64,000 bases of DNA from Dugong dugon (Eukaryota > Chordata > Mammalia > Sirenia > Dugongidae): contig CM057474.1 of the NCBI GenBank assembly GCA_030035585.1, positions 7,672,001 through 7,736,000 of the forward strand, written 5' to 3'. Shown here in pieces: positions 33,406-44,943 of this stretch. The notes under the pieces are model-generated. The model had not been told where the DNA came from. It saw only the letters and a list, made by a program, of their open reading frames with translations, and made no database searches. How positions within the stretch are numbered: position 1 is the stretch's first letter; the number at the start of each line of letters is the position of its first letter. A program made the position numbers and the translations under genes.

Positions 33406-35399
33406 AAAAACAATTTATTGCCGTTGTAACGTGTCTCCAATTCAATTCCAACTCATAGTGCCTTATGTACAACAGAAAGAAACACTGCCGGTCCTGCATC
33501 ATCCTCAGAATTATTGATATGCTAGAGCCCATCCCTTGCAACCACTGTGTCAATCCATCTTGTTGAGGATCCTCTCTTTTGCTGATCCTCTACTTTACCA
33601 AGCATGACGTCCTTCTCTAGGGATGGGTCCCTCTTGATAACATGTCCAAAGTACATGAGACATAGTCTCACCATCCTTGCTTCGAAGGAGCATTCTGGCT
33701 GTACTTCTTCCAAGACAGATTTGTTCGTTCTTCTGACAGTCCATAGTATATTCAATATTCTTCGCCAACACCATAATTCAAAGACATCAATTCTTCTTTG
33801 GTATTCCTTATTCACTGCCCAGCTTTTGCATGCAAATGAGGTGATTAAAAATATCAAGCTTGGGTCAGGTGCACCTTCGTCCTCAAAGTGAAATTTTGCT
33901 TTTTAACACTTAACAAGATCTTTTGCAGCAGATTTGCCCAATACAATGGGTTGTTTGATTTCTTGATTGCTGCTCACATGGGCGTTGATTGTGGATTCAA
34001 GTAAAACGAAATCCTTGACAACTTCAATCTTTTCTCCATTTATCATGATGTTGCCTATTGGTCCAGTGTGAGGATTTTGGTTTTCTTTATGTTGAGGTGT
34101 AATCCATACTAAAGGCTGTGGTTTTTGATCTTCATCAGTAATTGCTTCAGTCCTCTTCACTTTCAGCAAGCAAGGTTGTGCCATCTGCATATCTCAGGTT
34201 TTAATTAGTCTTCCTCCAATCCTGATGCCACATCTTCTTCATATAGTCCGGCTTTTCAGATTATTTGCTCAGCGTACAAATTGAATAAGTATGGTGAAAA
34301 GATACAACCCTGATGCACACCTTTCCTGATTTTAAACCATGCAGGATCCCCTTGTTCTGTTCAAAGGACTGCCTCTTGGTCTGTGTACAGGTTCCCCATG
34401 AGCACAGTTAAGTGTTCTGGAATCCCCATTCTTCATAATGTTATCCATAATTTATTATGATCCACGGAGTTGAATGTCTTTGCATAGTCAATAAAACACA
34501 GGTAAACATCTTTCTGGTATTTTCTGCTTTCAGCCAAGATCCATCTGACATCAGCAATGATGTCTCTCATTCCACGTCCTCTTCTGAATCTGGCTCGAAT
34601 TTCTGGCAGTTCCCTGTTGATGTACTGCTGCAACCATTTCTGAATTATCTTCAGAATATTTTACTTGCATGTGATATTAACGATATTGTTCGATAATTTC
34701 CACATTCGGTTGAATCACCTTTCTTTGGAATAAGCATGAATATGGATCTCTTCCAGTGGGTTGTCCAGATAGCTGTCTTTCAAGTTTCTTGGCATAAATG
34801 AGTGAGCACCTCCAGCGCTGCATTTATTTGTTGAAACATCTCTATTGGTATTCTGTTTCTGGAAACTTGTTTTTCGCCAGTGCCTGCAGTGCAGTGGACT
34901 TCTTCCTTTAGTACCATTGTATGCTACCTTTTGAAGTGGTTGAACGTTGACCAGTTCTTTTCGGTGTAGTGACTCTCTGTATTCCTTCCATCTTCTTTTG
35001 ATACTTGTTCCATCATTCAGTTATCTTTTACTATTGCAACTCGAGTATTGAATTTTTTCTTCACTTCTTTCATCTTGAGAAATTCCAAGCGTGTTCTTCC
35101 CTTTTGGTTTTCTAACTCCTGGTCTCTGTACATTTCATTATAATTTGTCTTCTCAAGCCACCCTTTGGAATCTTCTGTTCAGCTGTTTTACTTCATCATG
35201 CCTTCCATTCACTTTAGCTGCTCTACATTCAACAGCAAGTTTCAGAGTCTCTTCTGACATCCATTTGGTCATTTCTTTTGTTCCTGTCTTTTTAATGACC
35301 TTTTGCTTTCTTCATATATGATGTCCTTGATGTCATTCCACCAGCCCACCTGGACTTTTGTCGTTAGTGTTCAATTCATCAAACCTGTTCTTGAGATGG

Positions 35400-35590
35400 A
35401 GACCTGGTGGCACAGTGGTTAAGAGCTATGGCTGGCTGCTAACCAAAAGGTTGTCAGTTTCAATCCACCAGCTGCTCCTTGGAAACCCTATGGGGCAGTT
35501 CTACTCTGTTCTCTAAGGTCCCTGTGAGTCTGAATCAACTCAATGGCAACTAGTTTGGGGTTTTTTTTTTTTTTTTTTTTTTTTGGTTTA
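35400..35590 (+). mobile_element. AfroSINE, short type, with long T tract
   Basis: Inserted in the RTE with a perfect 12-bp duplication 'ttcttgagatgg' (35388-35399 and 35591-35602). A box 'tggcacagtgg', B-box region 'gtcagtttcaatcc', centre 'gctgctccttggaaacccta', tail 'ctagtttgggg' followed by about 24 T and 'ggttta'. A small duplication gives 'atggctggctgctaacc'. The preserved duplication suggests a fairly recent insertion. Confidence 0.95.
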
Positions 35591-35811
35591 TTCTTGAGAT
35601 GGTCTCTAAATTCAGGTGGAATATACCCAAGGTCGTATTTTGGCTGTCATGGACTTGTTTTAATTTTCTTCAACTTCAACTTGCACTTGCATATGAGCAA
35701 TTGATGGTCTGTTCTGCAGTCGGCCCCTGGCTTTTTTCTGACTGATGATATTGAGCTTCTCCATCCTCTCTTTTCACAGATGTAGTTGATTTGATTCCTG
35801 TGTATTCTATC

Positions 35812-36296
35812 TGTCTTAGTCATCTAGTGCTGCTATAACAGAAATACCACAAGTGGATGGTTTTAACAAAGAGAAGTTTATTTCCTCACAGTCAAAGTAG
35901 GCTAAAAGTCCAAATTCATGGCATCAGCTCCAGCGGAAGACTTTTTCTCTCTGTAGGCCTTCTTCTTTTCAGTGTTCCTCCAGACTAGGAGCTTCTCAGC
36001 TCAGGACCCCCAGTAGAAAGGACGCACTCTGCTCCTGACACTGCTTTCTTGAAGGTATGAGGTCCCCCTGTCTCACTGCTCACTTCTGTCTTTTATATCT
36101 CAAGAGACTGCCTCAGGACACAATCCAGTCTTGTAGATCAGGTCCTGCCTTACTAATACAACTGCTACCCAACCTCCCTCATTAATGTCATAGAGGCAGG
36201 ATTTACAACATATAGGAAAATCACACAGTACCAGGAATCATGGCCCAGCCAAACTGATACACACATTTTTTGGGGGACATAATTCAATCCAGGACA
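35812..36296 (-). mobile_element. Solo LTR, MaLR/ERVL-like, 485 bp
   Basis: Plus strand begins TGTCTTAG and ends AGGACA; a perfect 5-bp duplication 'ctatc' lies at 35807-35811 and 36297-36301. Read on minus, it has a TATA box ('gatataaaagac', plus 36089-36100) and an AATAAA signal (plus 35878-35883). It inserted into the RTE, so it is younger than the afrotherian RTE amplification. The start and end resemble the MST/MLT1 class (stretch about 'gctataacagaaataccac'), while the body is not one that I know from other placentals. Confidence 0.88.
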
Positions 36297-36505
36297 CTAT
36301 CCAGCAAGTTCCACGTGTACAGTAGATGTTTAGGTTGTTAAAAAATGGTATTTGCAATGAAGAAGTCATTGATCTTGCAAAATTCTGTCATATAATCTCC
36401 GGCATCATTTCTATCACCAAGGCCATATTTTCCAACTACTGATTCTTCTTTGTGTCTACTTTCATTCCAATCACCAGTAATTATCAATGCATCTTTACTG
36501 CATGT

Positions 36506-36742
36506 TTAACGAATTTCAAAAGGCAGAAATTGATAAAAATCTTCAATTTCTTCATCTTTGGCATTGATGGTTGGTGCGTAAATTTGTATAATAGTCATAT
36601 TAATTGGTGTTCCTTGTAGGCTTATAGATATTATCCTATCACTGACAGCATTGTACTTCAGGATACATCTTGAAATGTTCTTTTTGATGATGAATGTGAC
36701 ACCAATCTTCTTCAATTTGTCATTCCCAGCATAGTAGACCAT
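36506..36742 (-). pseudogene. RTE endonuclease remnant (central part)
   Basis: 'MVYYAGNDKLKKIGVTFII', 'NAVSDRIISISLQGTP' and 'IIQIYAPTINAKDEEIEDFY'. The 'YAPT' block is a conserved element of apurinic-type LINE endonucleases. The rest of the domain lies in shifted frames. Confidence 0.82.
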
Positions 36743-37329
36743 ATGATTGTCGGTTCATTGTTCCCATTGGAGCCATTCCATTTCAGCTCACTAATGCCTA
36801 GAATATTGATCTTTATGGGTTGCATTTCATTGTTGATACCTTCCAGTTTTCCTAAATTTATATTTTGTATATTTCTTGTTCTGATTATTAATGGATGTTT
36901 GCAGCTGTTTCTTCTTATTTTGAGTTATGCCACATCAGCAAATGAAAGTCCTCAAAGCTTTACTCCATCCACATAATTAAGGTTGACTCCAATTTGAGGA
37001 GCCAGCTCTTCCCCAGTTGTATTTTGACTGTCTTCCAATCTGAGGGGGCTTATCTTCTGGCTTTATTTTAGACAAGTTCCGCTGCTATTCCTAACATTTT
37101 CACTGGCCAATTTTTTTTCAGAAGTAGACTGCCGGGTCCTTCTTCCTAGTCTGTCTGAGTCTGGAAGCTCCACTGATACCTCTCCACCACGGATGACCCT
37201 TCTGGTCTTTGAAATACTGGTGGCATAGCTTCCAGCATCACAGCAACACACAAGCCACCACAGTACAACAAACTGACAGATGAGTGGTGGGAAAAAACAA
37301 TTACTCTTTATTAAAAATAGTTAGGAAAA

Positions 37330-37500
37330 ACACTTATTATTTGTGATATACTGGACATTGCATGTATGCTATATTAATTCTGATGAGAACTCTTTGAAAT
37401 AACTATTACCTCCATTTCACAGATGAGGCTCAGAGACTCCTCAATCCATGTAGCTGTTAAATGAAAGAGCCTAGATTTATCTTACTTTTACCCCTGTGTT
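37330..37500 (+). mobile_element. MIR SINE
   Basis: 'aataactattacctccattt', then 'cacagatgaggctcagagac' and 'agctgttaaatgaaagagcc' in MIR order. Confidence 0.75.
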
Positions 37501-37569
37501 CCTGATCACCAAGTCTACTATTCCAAAGAAGTGTAATTGTCTGCAGTTTAGCCTTGAGTTTAGGATTTT

Positions 37570-37740
37570 GGGTTCTAAAATCTAACAGGCTTGATACAGA
37601 GTCCCAGCTTCACAATTAGCCAGCTGTATGGTCTTGTTGGGCCACAGCAATTGGCAGTTTTCTCATCTGTAAAATAGGGGTATCAATAGTATCTACTGCT
37701 ATTAGGGTTGTGATGAGTAATTGATTAAAATATATTAGAA
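37570..37740 (+). mobile_element. MIR SINE
   Basis: 'ctgtatggtcttgttgggcc', 'gttttctcatctgtaaaata' and 'ttagggttgtgatgagtaat' are MIR core segments in order. Confidence 0.75.
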
Positions 37741-37795
37741 ACACACAAAAAGGATGCCCTCATTGGAAGCATGGTGCCTTTATCAACCTTCAAAG

Positions 37796-37958
37796 AAAAC
37801 AAAAACCCATTGCTTTCCAGTCAATTCCGACTCATAGCGACCCTGTAGGACAGGGTAGAACTGCTCCATAGGGTTTCCAAGGAGCAGCTGGTGGATTCGA
37901 ACTGCTCACCTTTTGGTTAGCAGCTGAGTTCTTAACCCCTGCGCCACCAGGGCTCCAA
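37796..37958 (-). mobile_element. AfroSINE, short type
   Basis: 'aacaaaaacccattgctttc', 'cagtcaattccgactcatag', 'cgaccctgtaggacagggta', 'agggtttccaaggagcagct' and head ending 'gcgccaccagggctcc'. Well preserved with CpGs at the head and tail. Confidence 0.95.
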
Positions 37959-40725
37959 ATTCAGCATACATTGAGATGATATAATTTTTGATCTTTTCTG
38001 AAAAATATAGAAGATTTTACAGAGTCAGTCTTCACTTAGCTGCACCTCGCCCATCTTTCTCTGATGCAAAGTTGCAGTTTTCTCTTGAGAATACAAGACA
38101 TTCATCCAATAAAAAAAAAAGTTTCTTCAGTATAGCTTTTCACAACATAAAAAAGTACACAAAATTACCCTTACTCTAACCATATGCCAGACGATTTTCT
38201 CTTACCCTCCCTCTGAAAGTAATGTATCTTAAGTCCTAACAGATTCACAGGCTTAAATCCTATGACTAATATTGGGCAGGCTCACCCAGGATTTATTAGG
38301 GATCAATGTGACCAATGAGTTTGGCAGCTGTTAGTTGTCCTCCTTTCTGCTAATGCTGTAAAAATAGCATTGTTGCCATTATTACATCATTTTGGTGTCT
38401 CCAAATATGTTCATCAGTCTGACCACTGCTAAATGTTTTTACAAAAGAAAAAAATCTTCTTTCTGCTTCTCAAAAAGTTAGCCGACATCTAAGTGCTGGC
38501 AATTTACCAAAACACAAATCTTTGTCTCCTTCCCCACCTCCCACTGCCCAGCTGATTGAACAAGTAATAGTCAAAATATTTGGGGAGCTTGGTGCTGCCT
38601 ACTGATTCATTCTTACCGTTCCAAATCAGCAATGTGATACTTGTCCCAAGTGCTAAAACTGCCAGTAATGGTCTTACTTTTGTCTTAAAGACACCACCTC
38701 TGGAGCTTAATGGCAGCACTAATCCTGATTTATCCCTCCAAATGCCAAGCTTGGATGGAAAGGTCAAAATGGTCAGTGGGCTTCCCTTATGGGGGGCTCT
38801 TAAACAAAACAGGAGACAAGATGGCCAGAAGAGACCAATGTAGGATGGCCTTAATCTTGCCCTCTTTTATGCAGACAGTCTACTTACAGCTCATCTGTCA
38901 CCCAGGATCACGGAGAGCCTTCCTGGGTGGCTGCTGCCTTAGGCTCTGAAGTTATTTTGTTCATTCTTTCCCGTTGGAGCCAAGTGTCTCTTAAAAAAAT
39001 CACACTGCTCAGCTTCCTAAGACCTCAAGATTACCTCCCCCATAAAACCATGCCAACTGGGAGGGGCCTCTCCTGTCTCAATTCCCTCCTTTCAGAAAAG
39101 TTTCCTCTCTCGTTAATCTTTTACATTCAAAACATTTTTGGCATACTAGACCTGCATTTAATTAACACAGACACTTGGAAGACTGAGTGTCCTGCCCTTA
39201 GAAGGAAAGGAAGGAAGTATGAGATGTTTCAGGCCCCAAGAGCTGACACTCTAAAACCTACCAGCTTATCCGCATCATCTCTCAGCTATTGAGGTTAGAG
39301 AGTGGAAGCCACACTAAGTTCATAAACTATGTGGAAGCCACTCCTACTAGGATTAACGCCTTACCTTATGTGAACAGGAGAGTTATCAGACTCTGACATC
39401 ATGAACTGCAGCTAATTGAACTTTCAGGATTTGAGCAGTGAAAGAGGTACCTTGAAATCCCAGCACTACCCCTAATCCAGTTTGCTCTTGCTATCTTGTC
39501 TCCAACAGCCCACTGACCTCGATGCCCACCAGTAGCCCTAGGGCCAGATATGCTCTTGTGTGAGTTCATGCTTCCCCTCTGCAGCCAACCTACACCCAAA
39601 CTCATGGATAGCGCCAGAGCAGAAAATAGACCATGTGCATTCTCCCAGGGGTGCAAAGAAGATATGGATACCAACTTCTCTCCATACAGCCCCATTCTTC
39701 TCCCAGATACCCACAGAAGTTCCTCTCTGAAGTAGGAGTTGCACCGTTGAGATCAATAGCCGCATTTCAAATTTTCAACATTCCAGACTGTTTTAGTAAT
39801 TCAATGAAATTTAAAACTGTCCTGGCCTCTTTCCACCTCACTGTTTAGATTAGATCATCTCCACTCTTCTTCTCTTTCTCTCCTATACTTTAATATGAGG
39901 AAGACAAACAGCCACAGATATTATTTTCTTTTACAAAGGATAAAAAAATAATGTTACAAAGACAATACTTTCAGCATTAAAGACCACATAGGTGTTATTT
40001 AAAGTCTCCTTTAAGTGTAATATCTTTTAGCAATCTGCTTAGGTTGCATTATTACCTACCTTCCAAGATGTACAGCTACTAACAAAGACTGTAATTTACT
40101 TGGTCCTCTCTGCTGTTATTAACCTCCAATCACTCTCACCAACAGAGCCAGATACATAGATAATGTCTATTACGCCTTTCCTTAAGTCCGCTTGCTTCTC
40201 AGCCATCATCTGCAAACATTTTATTGCATTTAACATTTACTCTTTTCCCTTTCGGAGGGGCAGAGGTTCTATTTTCTTAGTCATCTCTTCTGCGGCTCAT
40301 TTGTAGCAATCAGAATATGAGATTCTTCACTTGCGCCTCTATGAGTTCCTTGTACAAGATTCACTATGTGTTTATACATTTTTAATTTCCTTTTTCCCCC
40401 AAATCCCTTTCTCTTATTGCCTTTAGACTTCAGCATGCCTTTCAGTACATTCCGTGAGAAATATACTATAAAAGTGGAAAAAATGGAAAAATTCAACCTT
40501 AAGTTCATTTAAGCAGCTTGACTATAATTTTCACACATCCATGTGGCCCCCTTACTCTTGCCCAAACTCCATGGACCTTCCATGCCTTCCCAATAGCCAA
40601 GGTTCCTCCATTCATATAATAGATCCTGTTTCTCCTTGACATGACTTCTAGGATAACCTAGATACAACAAGAAGTCTTGAGTCTGCCTAGGAAGGATCAG
40701 AAGGGAAACCCTGCTCCGTGGGTGT
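37959..40725. other. Unassigned 2.8-kb block, partly GC-rich
   Basis: No repeat family recognised. Between about 38500 and 39850 there are several overlapping open frames of 60-121 codons on both strands (for example 38927-39292 plus, 121 codons; 39399-39695 minus, 98 codons), none with a domain that I recognise. The compositional shift suggests either an old retroviral remnant or a low-copy, possibly constrained segment. I do not assign a function. Confidence 0.45.
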
Positions 40726-40766
40726 GTACACATGTGTGCGTTTGAGCACACACACGCATGCATGGC
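40726..40766. repeat. Short alternating purine-pyrimidine tract
   Basis: 'gtgtgtacacatgtgtgcg' followed by 'gcacacacacgcatgcatgg', about 40 bp, imperfect and partly palindromic. Confidence 0.7.
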
Positions 40767-40954
40767 CAGCATGTTAGGGAATTAAAAAACCCAGATCAGT
40801 GAAAGTAACCCCTGGAAAGAAAGGTCATACTGTGAATGGGTCTGAAGCCTTGGTATGTGGGAGTCTTGAGGCAGAGGGAAAAAGATGGGATAAATAGGAC
40901 TTACTGACTAGTCTCTTTACCTCCTTCATTTTTCCTCCACACTGTAGCAGCCAG

Positions 40955-41165
40955 AAAATAGAAATCTTATCATGATAATCCCCTGCTTAAAAGTCTTTAA
41001 TAGCTCTCTGCTAACCCACAAGATAAAGTCCAGACTCCTTAGCATGGTATATACAAAGCCCTTCATTATCTGGTTCCAGCCTTATCTCCGTCCGCTCCGC
41101 ACAAAGCTAGAGGCATGCAGCATTTCCATGTTACTGGAACATGCTGTGGGAACCAGGTGGCTTTC
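40955..41165 (+). mobile_element. L2 LINE fragment
   Basis: 'cccctgcttaaaagtcttta', 'aagataaagtccagactcct' and 'aaagcccttcattatctggt' match the L2 3' region on plus. Confidence 0.8.
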
Positions 41166-41684
41166 TTTTATTTAGGATCACTCTGATGAGGGAAATTCTG
41201 TGGCCCTCAAGAAGCATCAGGAACTTTGCACCCCTAAGTGTTTTGTTTCTTTTACCAAGTCTCAAGTGCTTAAATATGAGCTAAGCACCTTGACTTTCGA
41301 AAAAGATCACATAACAATTATGCTGATGTAGGGTGCTGTTTAAAAAATCCATTCAATTTTACTTATTAAAATTGCTCGATCCCATTAAATACTCCCTAAA
41401 AGTCTAAAAGGCACTTGGATTTAGTAGGGTATCATTTATTATTAGTTTGTTGTGTTCTGCTTGGCTCCCATTAAAGTAAGTCACCTAAACACCCTAACTC
41501 TTCAAACCTTACTGGGTGTGTGCTTTAATATATGCTTTGAAAACTCCCCTCAGCCACTCATTTAGACTGCCATGAACATTAGAACATGTGGTAAGAGATT
41601 GCACTTACTTTGGAAGTCCTTTCGTGAATGTAATGCCCTGAAAGATGTAGACCTAGACTTAGGAGAGGAGGATCTAGTTACTCT

Positions 41685-41764
41685 TCTGCTATCAAGCAGC
41701 TACAGGATCTGGGCTCAAATCTGAGTTCTGTCCCACCTCCACACCAACTCTGGTTGTGTGGGAT
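41685..41764 (+). mobile_element. MIR-like fragment
   Basis: 'ctgggctcaaatctgagttc' and 'tgggattcagcaagtcccta' (about 41709-41780) suggest a decayed MIR core that runs up to the L2. Confidence 0.45.
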
Positions 41765-42895
41765 TCAGCAAGTCCCTAAACTTCTCAAGGGCCAAGTGGC
41801 CACCCCGTCTTCTTCTAAGCACTACACAACAATTCCCAATCCATTGCAATCTCACTTTCTTACCAATTTCTTTACTGGCAAGGTTACCACTGGGCATTTC
41901 TAATCACCAAATTCAATGATCATTTTTCAGACCTCATCCCGCTGGATTTCTACATATCATTTTGGTTAATTGCACATTCTGCCATTGAAACTCTGCCTCC
42001 CCTTAGCTTCTTATTCTCATTATATGCTTGGCAATACCTTCGCTATCATCTTTATGGTATTCTTTCTTCTTCCTGCCCTTTAAATGTTGGTGTTTCCCAG
42101 AGGGGAGTTCTGAACCCACTACTCATCTTATTTTCACAAATTTGTGAGTCGCCTACTTTTGAGGTTCCATCTTTCATGTAAACTCTTATTATTCCCAAAT
42201 CTTCACCTTAAGCTGGGACCATTCCATCTGGCTTCAGGCCTTTATCCAAACTGCTGCTGGTAGACTCCACCTGGATTTCTCATTGGCAACTCTATCTCAA
42301 CAAATTCAAGAGGGACTTCATCTTCCCCTTAATACAGACTCTATTTCTAATAATCTCTGTCTAAAATAATAGTACTGCCTACCTAGCCACTCAAGGTAGA
42401 AATCTGGAAGCTATTCTTGTCTCCTCCTTTTTCCTAATGCCTAATGATTTAATCAGTTTTTAAATCTTGACGATTTTGGCCTCCAATATATTTCAAATCC
42501 ATCTTTGCTTGTCATCCCTGTTGTAATGTCCAGATCTTGATGTATTCTCGTGAACTCCTAACTAAATCGATTACTTCGTAACTGGTATTCCTGCCTGCAG
42601 TCTTGTCCCTCTCAAATTTAGGCACCCTGAACCTAGAGTGCAAATTTACTTAAATTTCTTTAATGGCTCTATCTGTCCTATAGGATAAAGTCCAAGTGCC
42701 TTAACATCTCCTGTGGGATCTTCCTTGCTCTGAACCATGACTACTCCTTCAGGTTCATATCATCTACTCCTTTTCTTTCATATCACATTCAACAACACCA
42801 AAATTGACCCAGCTTAGATTATGGTGTTTCTCGATTCTGTACCTCTGCTAACCCTTTCTCTTTCAATTTACTTTGTTCGACTCTGTCCAAAAGTT
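41765..42895 (+). mobile_element. L2 LINE, long 3' portion, part 1
   Basis: Blocks in L2 order: 'aattcaatgatcatttttca' (41911), 'ttaaatgttggtgtttccca' (42080), 'tctattcccaaatcttc'-type text (42190), 'actccacctggatttctc' (42266), 'gactcctcc'-like 'gtctcctcctttttc' (42420), 'ggtattcctgcctgcagtct' (42583) and 'ggataaagtccaagtgcct' (42684). About 1.1 kb is long for an L2 survivor. The RT-derived frame is destroyed. Confidence 0.8.
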
Positions 42896-43230
42896 AATGT
42901 TCACCAATGTTCAACACCCTCCTTTGAACTTGCACTTGAGTTGGGAAATGTGAGTAGCTCTGGTCAATAATCTGGAGTGGAGGTAAGGTGTGACATTTCT
43001 AGGACAAGTTAGTTAAGAGTCAGGGTACCTTCTCCATCTCTGTCTCCTAGCCATGCAAGATAATTCAGAGACATCAGAGTCTCAAGCTGGAAGCGGCCAT
43101 GATCCCTAAGTCACTGTTAGATCACCAGGGAATGATACCTAGCTTACTTTGGCCTGCAGTGTAATTAAGAAATAAGCCTTTGTTGCATTAAGCCATGACA
43201 TTTTTGTAGTTAATTGGTATTGCTATATTG
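42896..43230 (+). mobile_element. LTR-like or other ancient insert inside L2
   Basis: Sequence that separates two parts of the L2. Its 3' end 'taagaaataagcctttgttg' and 'cattaagccatgacattttt' resembles the polyadenylation end of MaLR-type LTRs (aataaacctttgttgtgttaagccactgaga). Borders are approximate and no duplication was found. Confidence 0.45.
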
Positions 43231-43656
43231 CCTCTCCTATAGAGACTGGCAGATTTTGCCTTCAAGATTACATTCAGGTATCACTAATTCAGAAAACCTT
43301 CCATTTTCTACCCGGGATAGGCTACATGCATTTCTCTGTGATTCCCAAATTGTATCTTTAATTCTGTGAAGGTACTTTCTCTGCTGTAAAAAATATCTGA
43401 TGATTATCTTTCCCATCTTCCTTAGCAATCAGCTATGATCTCTTTCAGGGCAAGAACTAAGTCTTATCTATCATCTAGGTTCATCGTGCCAGTTAATGAG
43501 TTACCGCATGAGTGATATCTGGAACTGTGCCTGGTAAGTGCACAATAAATGATAAATAATAAAATCATTGTTATTATTACTTTTGTTATTATTTGCCCAG
43601 CACCTATCATGATGTCTGGCACATAGTAGATAGTCCATAAAAGCATGAATGAAACA
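43231..43656 (+). mobile_element. L2 LINE 3' end, part 2, plus a second L2/MIR-type tail
   Basis: 'cttcaagattacattcaggt' and 'cctggtaagtgcacaataaa' (about 43529-43548) complete the L2. Another terminal 'gtctggcacatagtagatag' follows at 43614-43633, so two L2-type 3' ends lie in series. Confidence 0.7.
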
Positions 43657-44943
43657 GCTTGATGATGTAATTCTTACCTATGGAAAATGGAACCAATGCC
43701 TCCTTTCCTTCCTAGGGTAGTTGTAGAGAACGAGTTATTGTAAATTGTTAAACACCATACCACGTAAGTCATTTATATTCTGTTTTGTGCAAATAGAAGT
43801 GATACTTTATTCATTCTTCTTATTTCACTCTTTTCCTTAAGGCATACTTGGTCTGGATATTTAGTCATAACCGTCTCTGGTAGACTAAGTGTTGGAGGTT
43901 TGATATAAAGGAGATTTAATATTGCTATTTTTAACTGTTTTTGAAGCTTATCAATCAGTCTTCCCTTTGTCAACAAATAAAGTATATTATCACTACAGCC
44001 ATAAAACTACAATCAAAAGCCTGACATAGAGAGGTGATATTTGAGAAGCTTTGATAACCAGTATGCTTTACATTTGTTCAAAATTCCATCCTTGGATCAA
44101 GTTAGAAAACCAGAAAGTTATATATGGCACCTTATCTGTTTAGCCACCGAAAACTTGTCTTCATTAACATTTATTTTAATAGTATGCCCTTTTCTCTTAA
44201 TAAAAGTAACTTTTAATAAAATTATTGTAAAAATTTAAAATTTTAATAAAAATAAATGTGTAAAATGCAAGAGCAAATTGCATGTATTGTTGCTAACATT
44301 GAATTACCCAGTGAACACTGTATTCAATTTTAGATTCCGCCTGAGATATTTCTTTTAATATACAGTGCTAGGAAAACTATGTTTCCCCTAAGGACGTGTT
44401 CCATCTCCTAAATAAAGAGAATAAAACCTTAGAGACAAATTTGAGGCAGAAACACAGCAATTATTTTGGCTTTTATAGTTGGCAGATATGTGTCCTCCTT
44501 TTCCAACTTTATTCTAGTTTACTTTTCTATTTTATTATTTTTATTGTAAAATATCTTAAGTAAATACTTCGTGGAAAAGACAATGCGCAGTACACAGATG
44601 AATGGAAAGTGTGATACTTAAAATAATATTCTAGGGTTCTATTACTGTTATTTTATGTGGCCACATGGCTAAAGCAAAGATAATGAGACAAAATGTGTTG
44701 TTTGTCAGAGCCATAGCAGAAACCTACCTTTTTAAATTCACAATAAACTGTCTTTTGTTCAGGCTTCCAAAAATGCCATTTTATAACTGCAGAAGTAATA
44801 TCTATTGAACAAATTATAAATAGCAAAAATAAAATATCAAACCAGTTAAAAGAAAAATCACATATACCCTACTACCAGGAAACAATCTTTATTATCATCT
44901 GTGTCTCCCTTTTAGTTTAGTTTAAACATGTAACACACACACA
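43657..44943. other. Unassigned AT-rich sequence
   Basis: No gene or family recognised over about 1.3 kb. The short AC run at 44934-44943 abuts the L1 poly-T. Confidence 0.45.

Larger units (their letters stand above)
33416..37292 (-). mobile_element. RTE (BovB-like) LINE, full length, with two later insertions
   Basis: 3' end at 33416 and 5' end at about 37292, with 'aaaaacaatt' at 33406-33415 and 37293-37302 as target-site duplication. RTE sequence is contiguous if the SINE at 35400-35590 and the LTR at 35812-36296 are removed, so both are younger than this RTE. Without them the element is about 3.2 kb, the normal length. The endonuclease lies at about 36900-36300, with RT at about 35050-33950. 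The copy has many small deletions and stops. It is the most complete structural copy in the window. Confidence 0.93.

Noticed and set aside
38504..38843. Minus-strand frame with a hydrophobic stretch as a retroviral envelope remnant.
   Set aside because: One short hydrophobic run without cleavage site, cysteine motif or neighbouring pol sequence is not enough.
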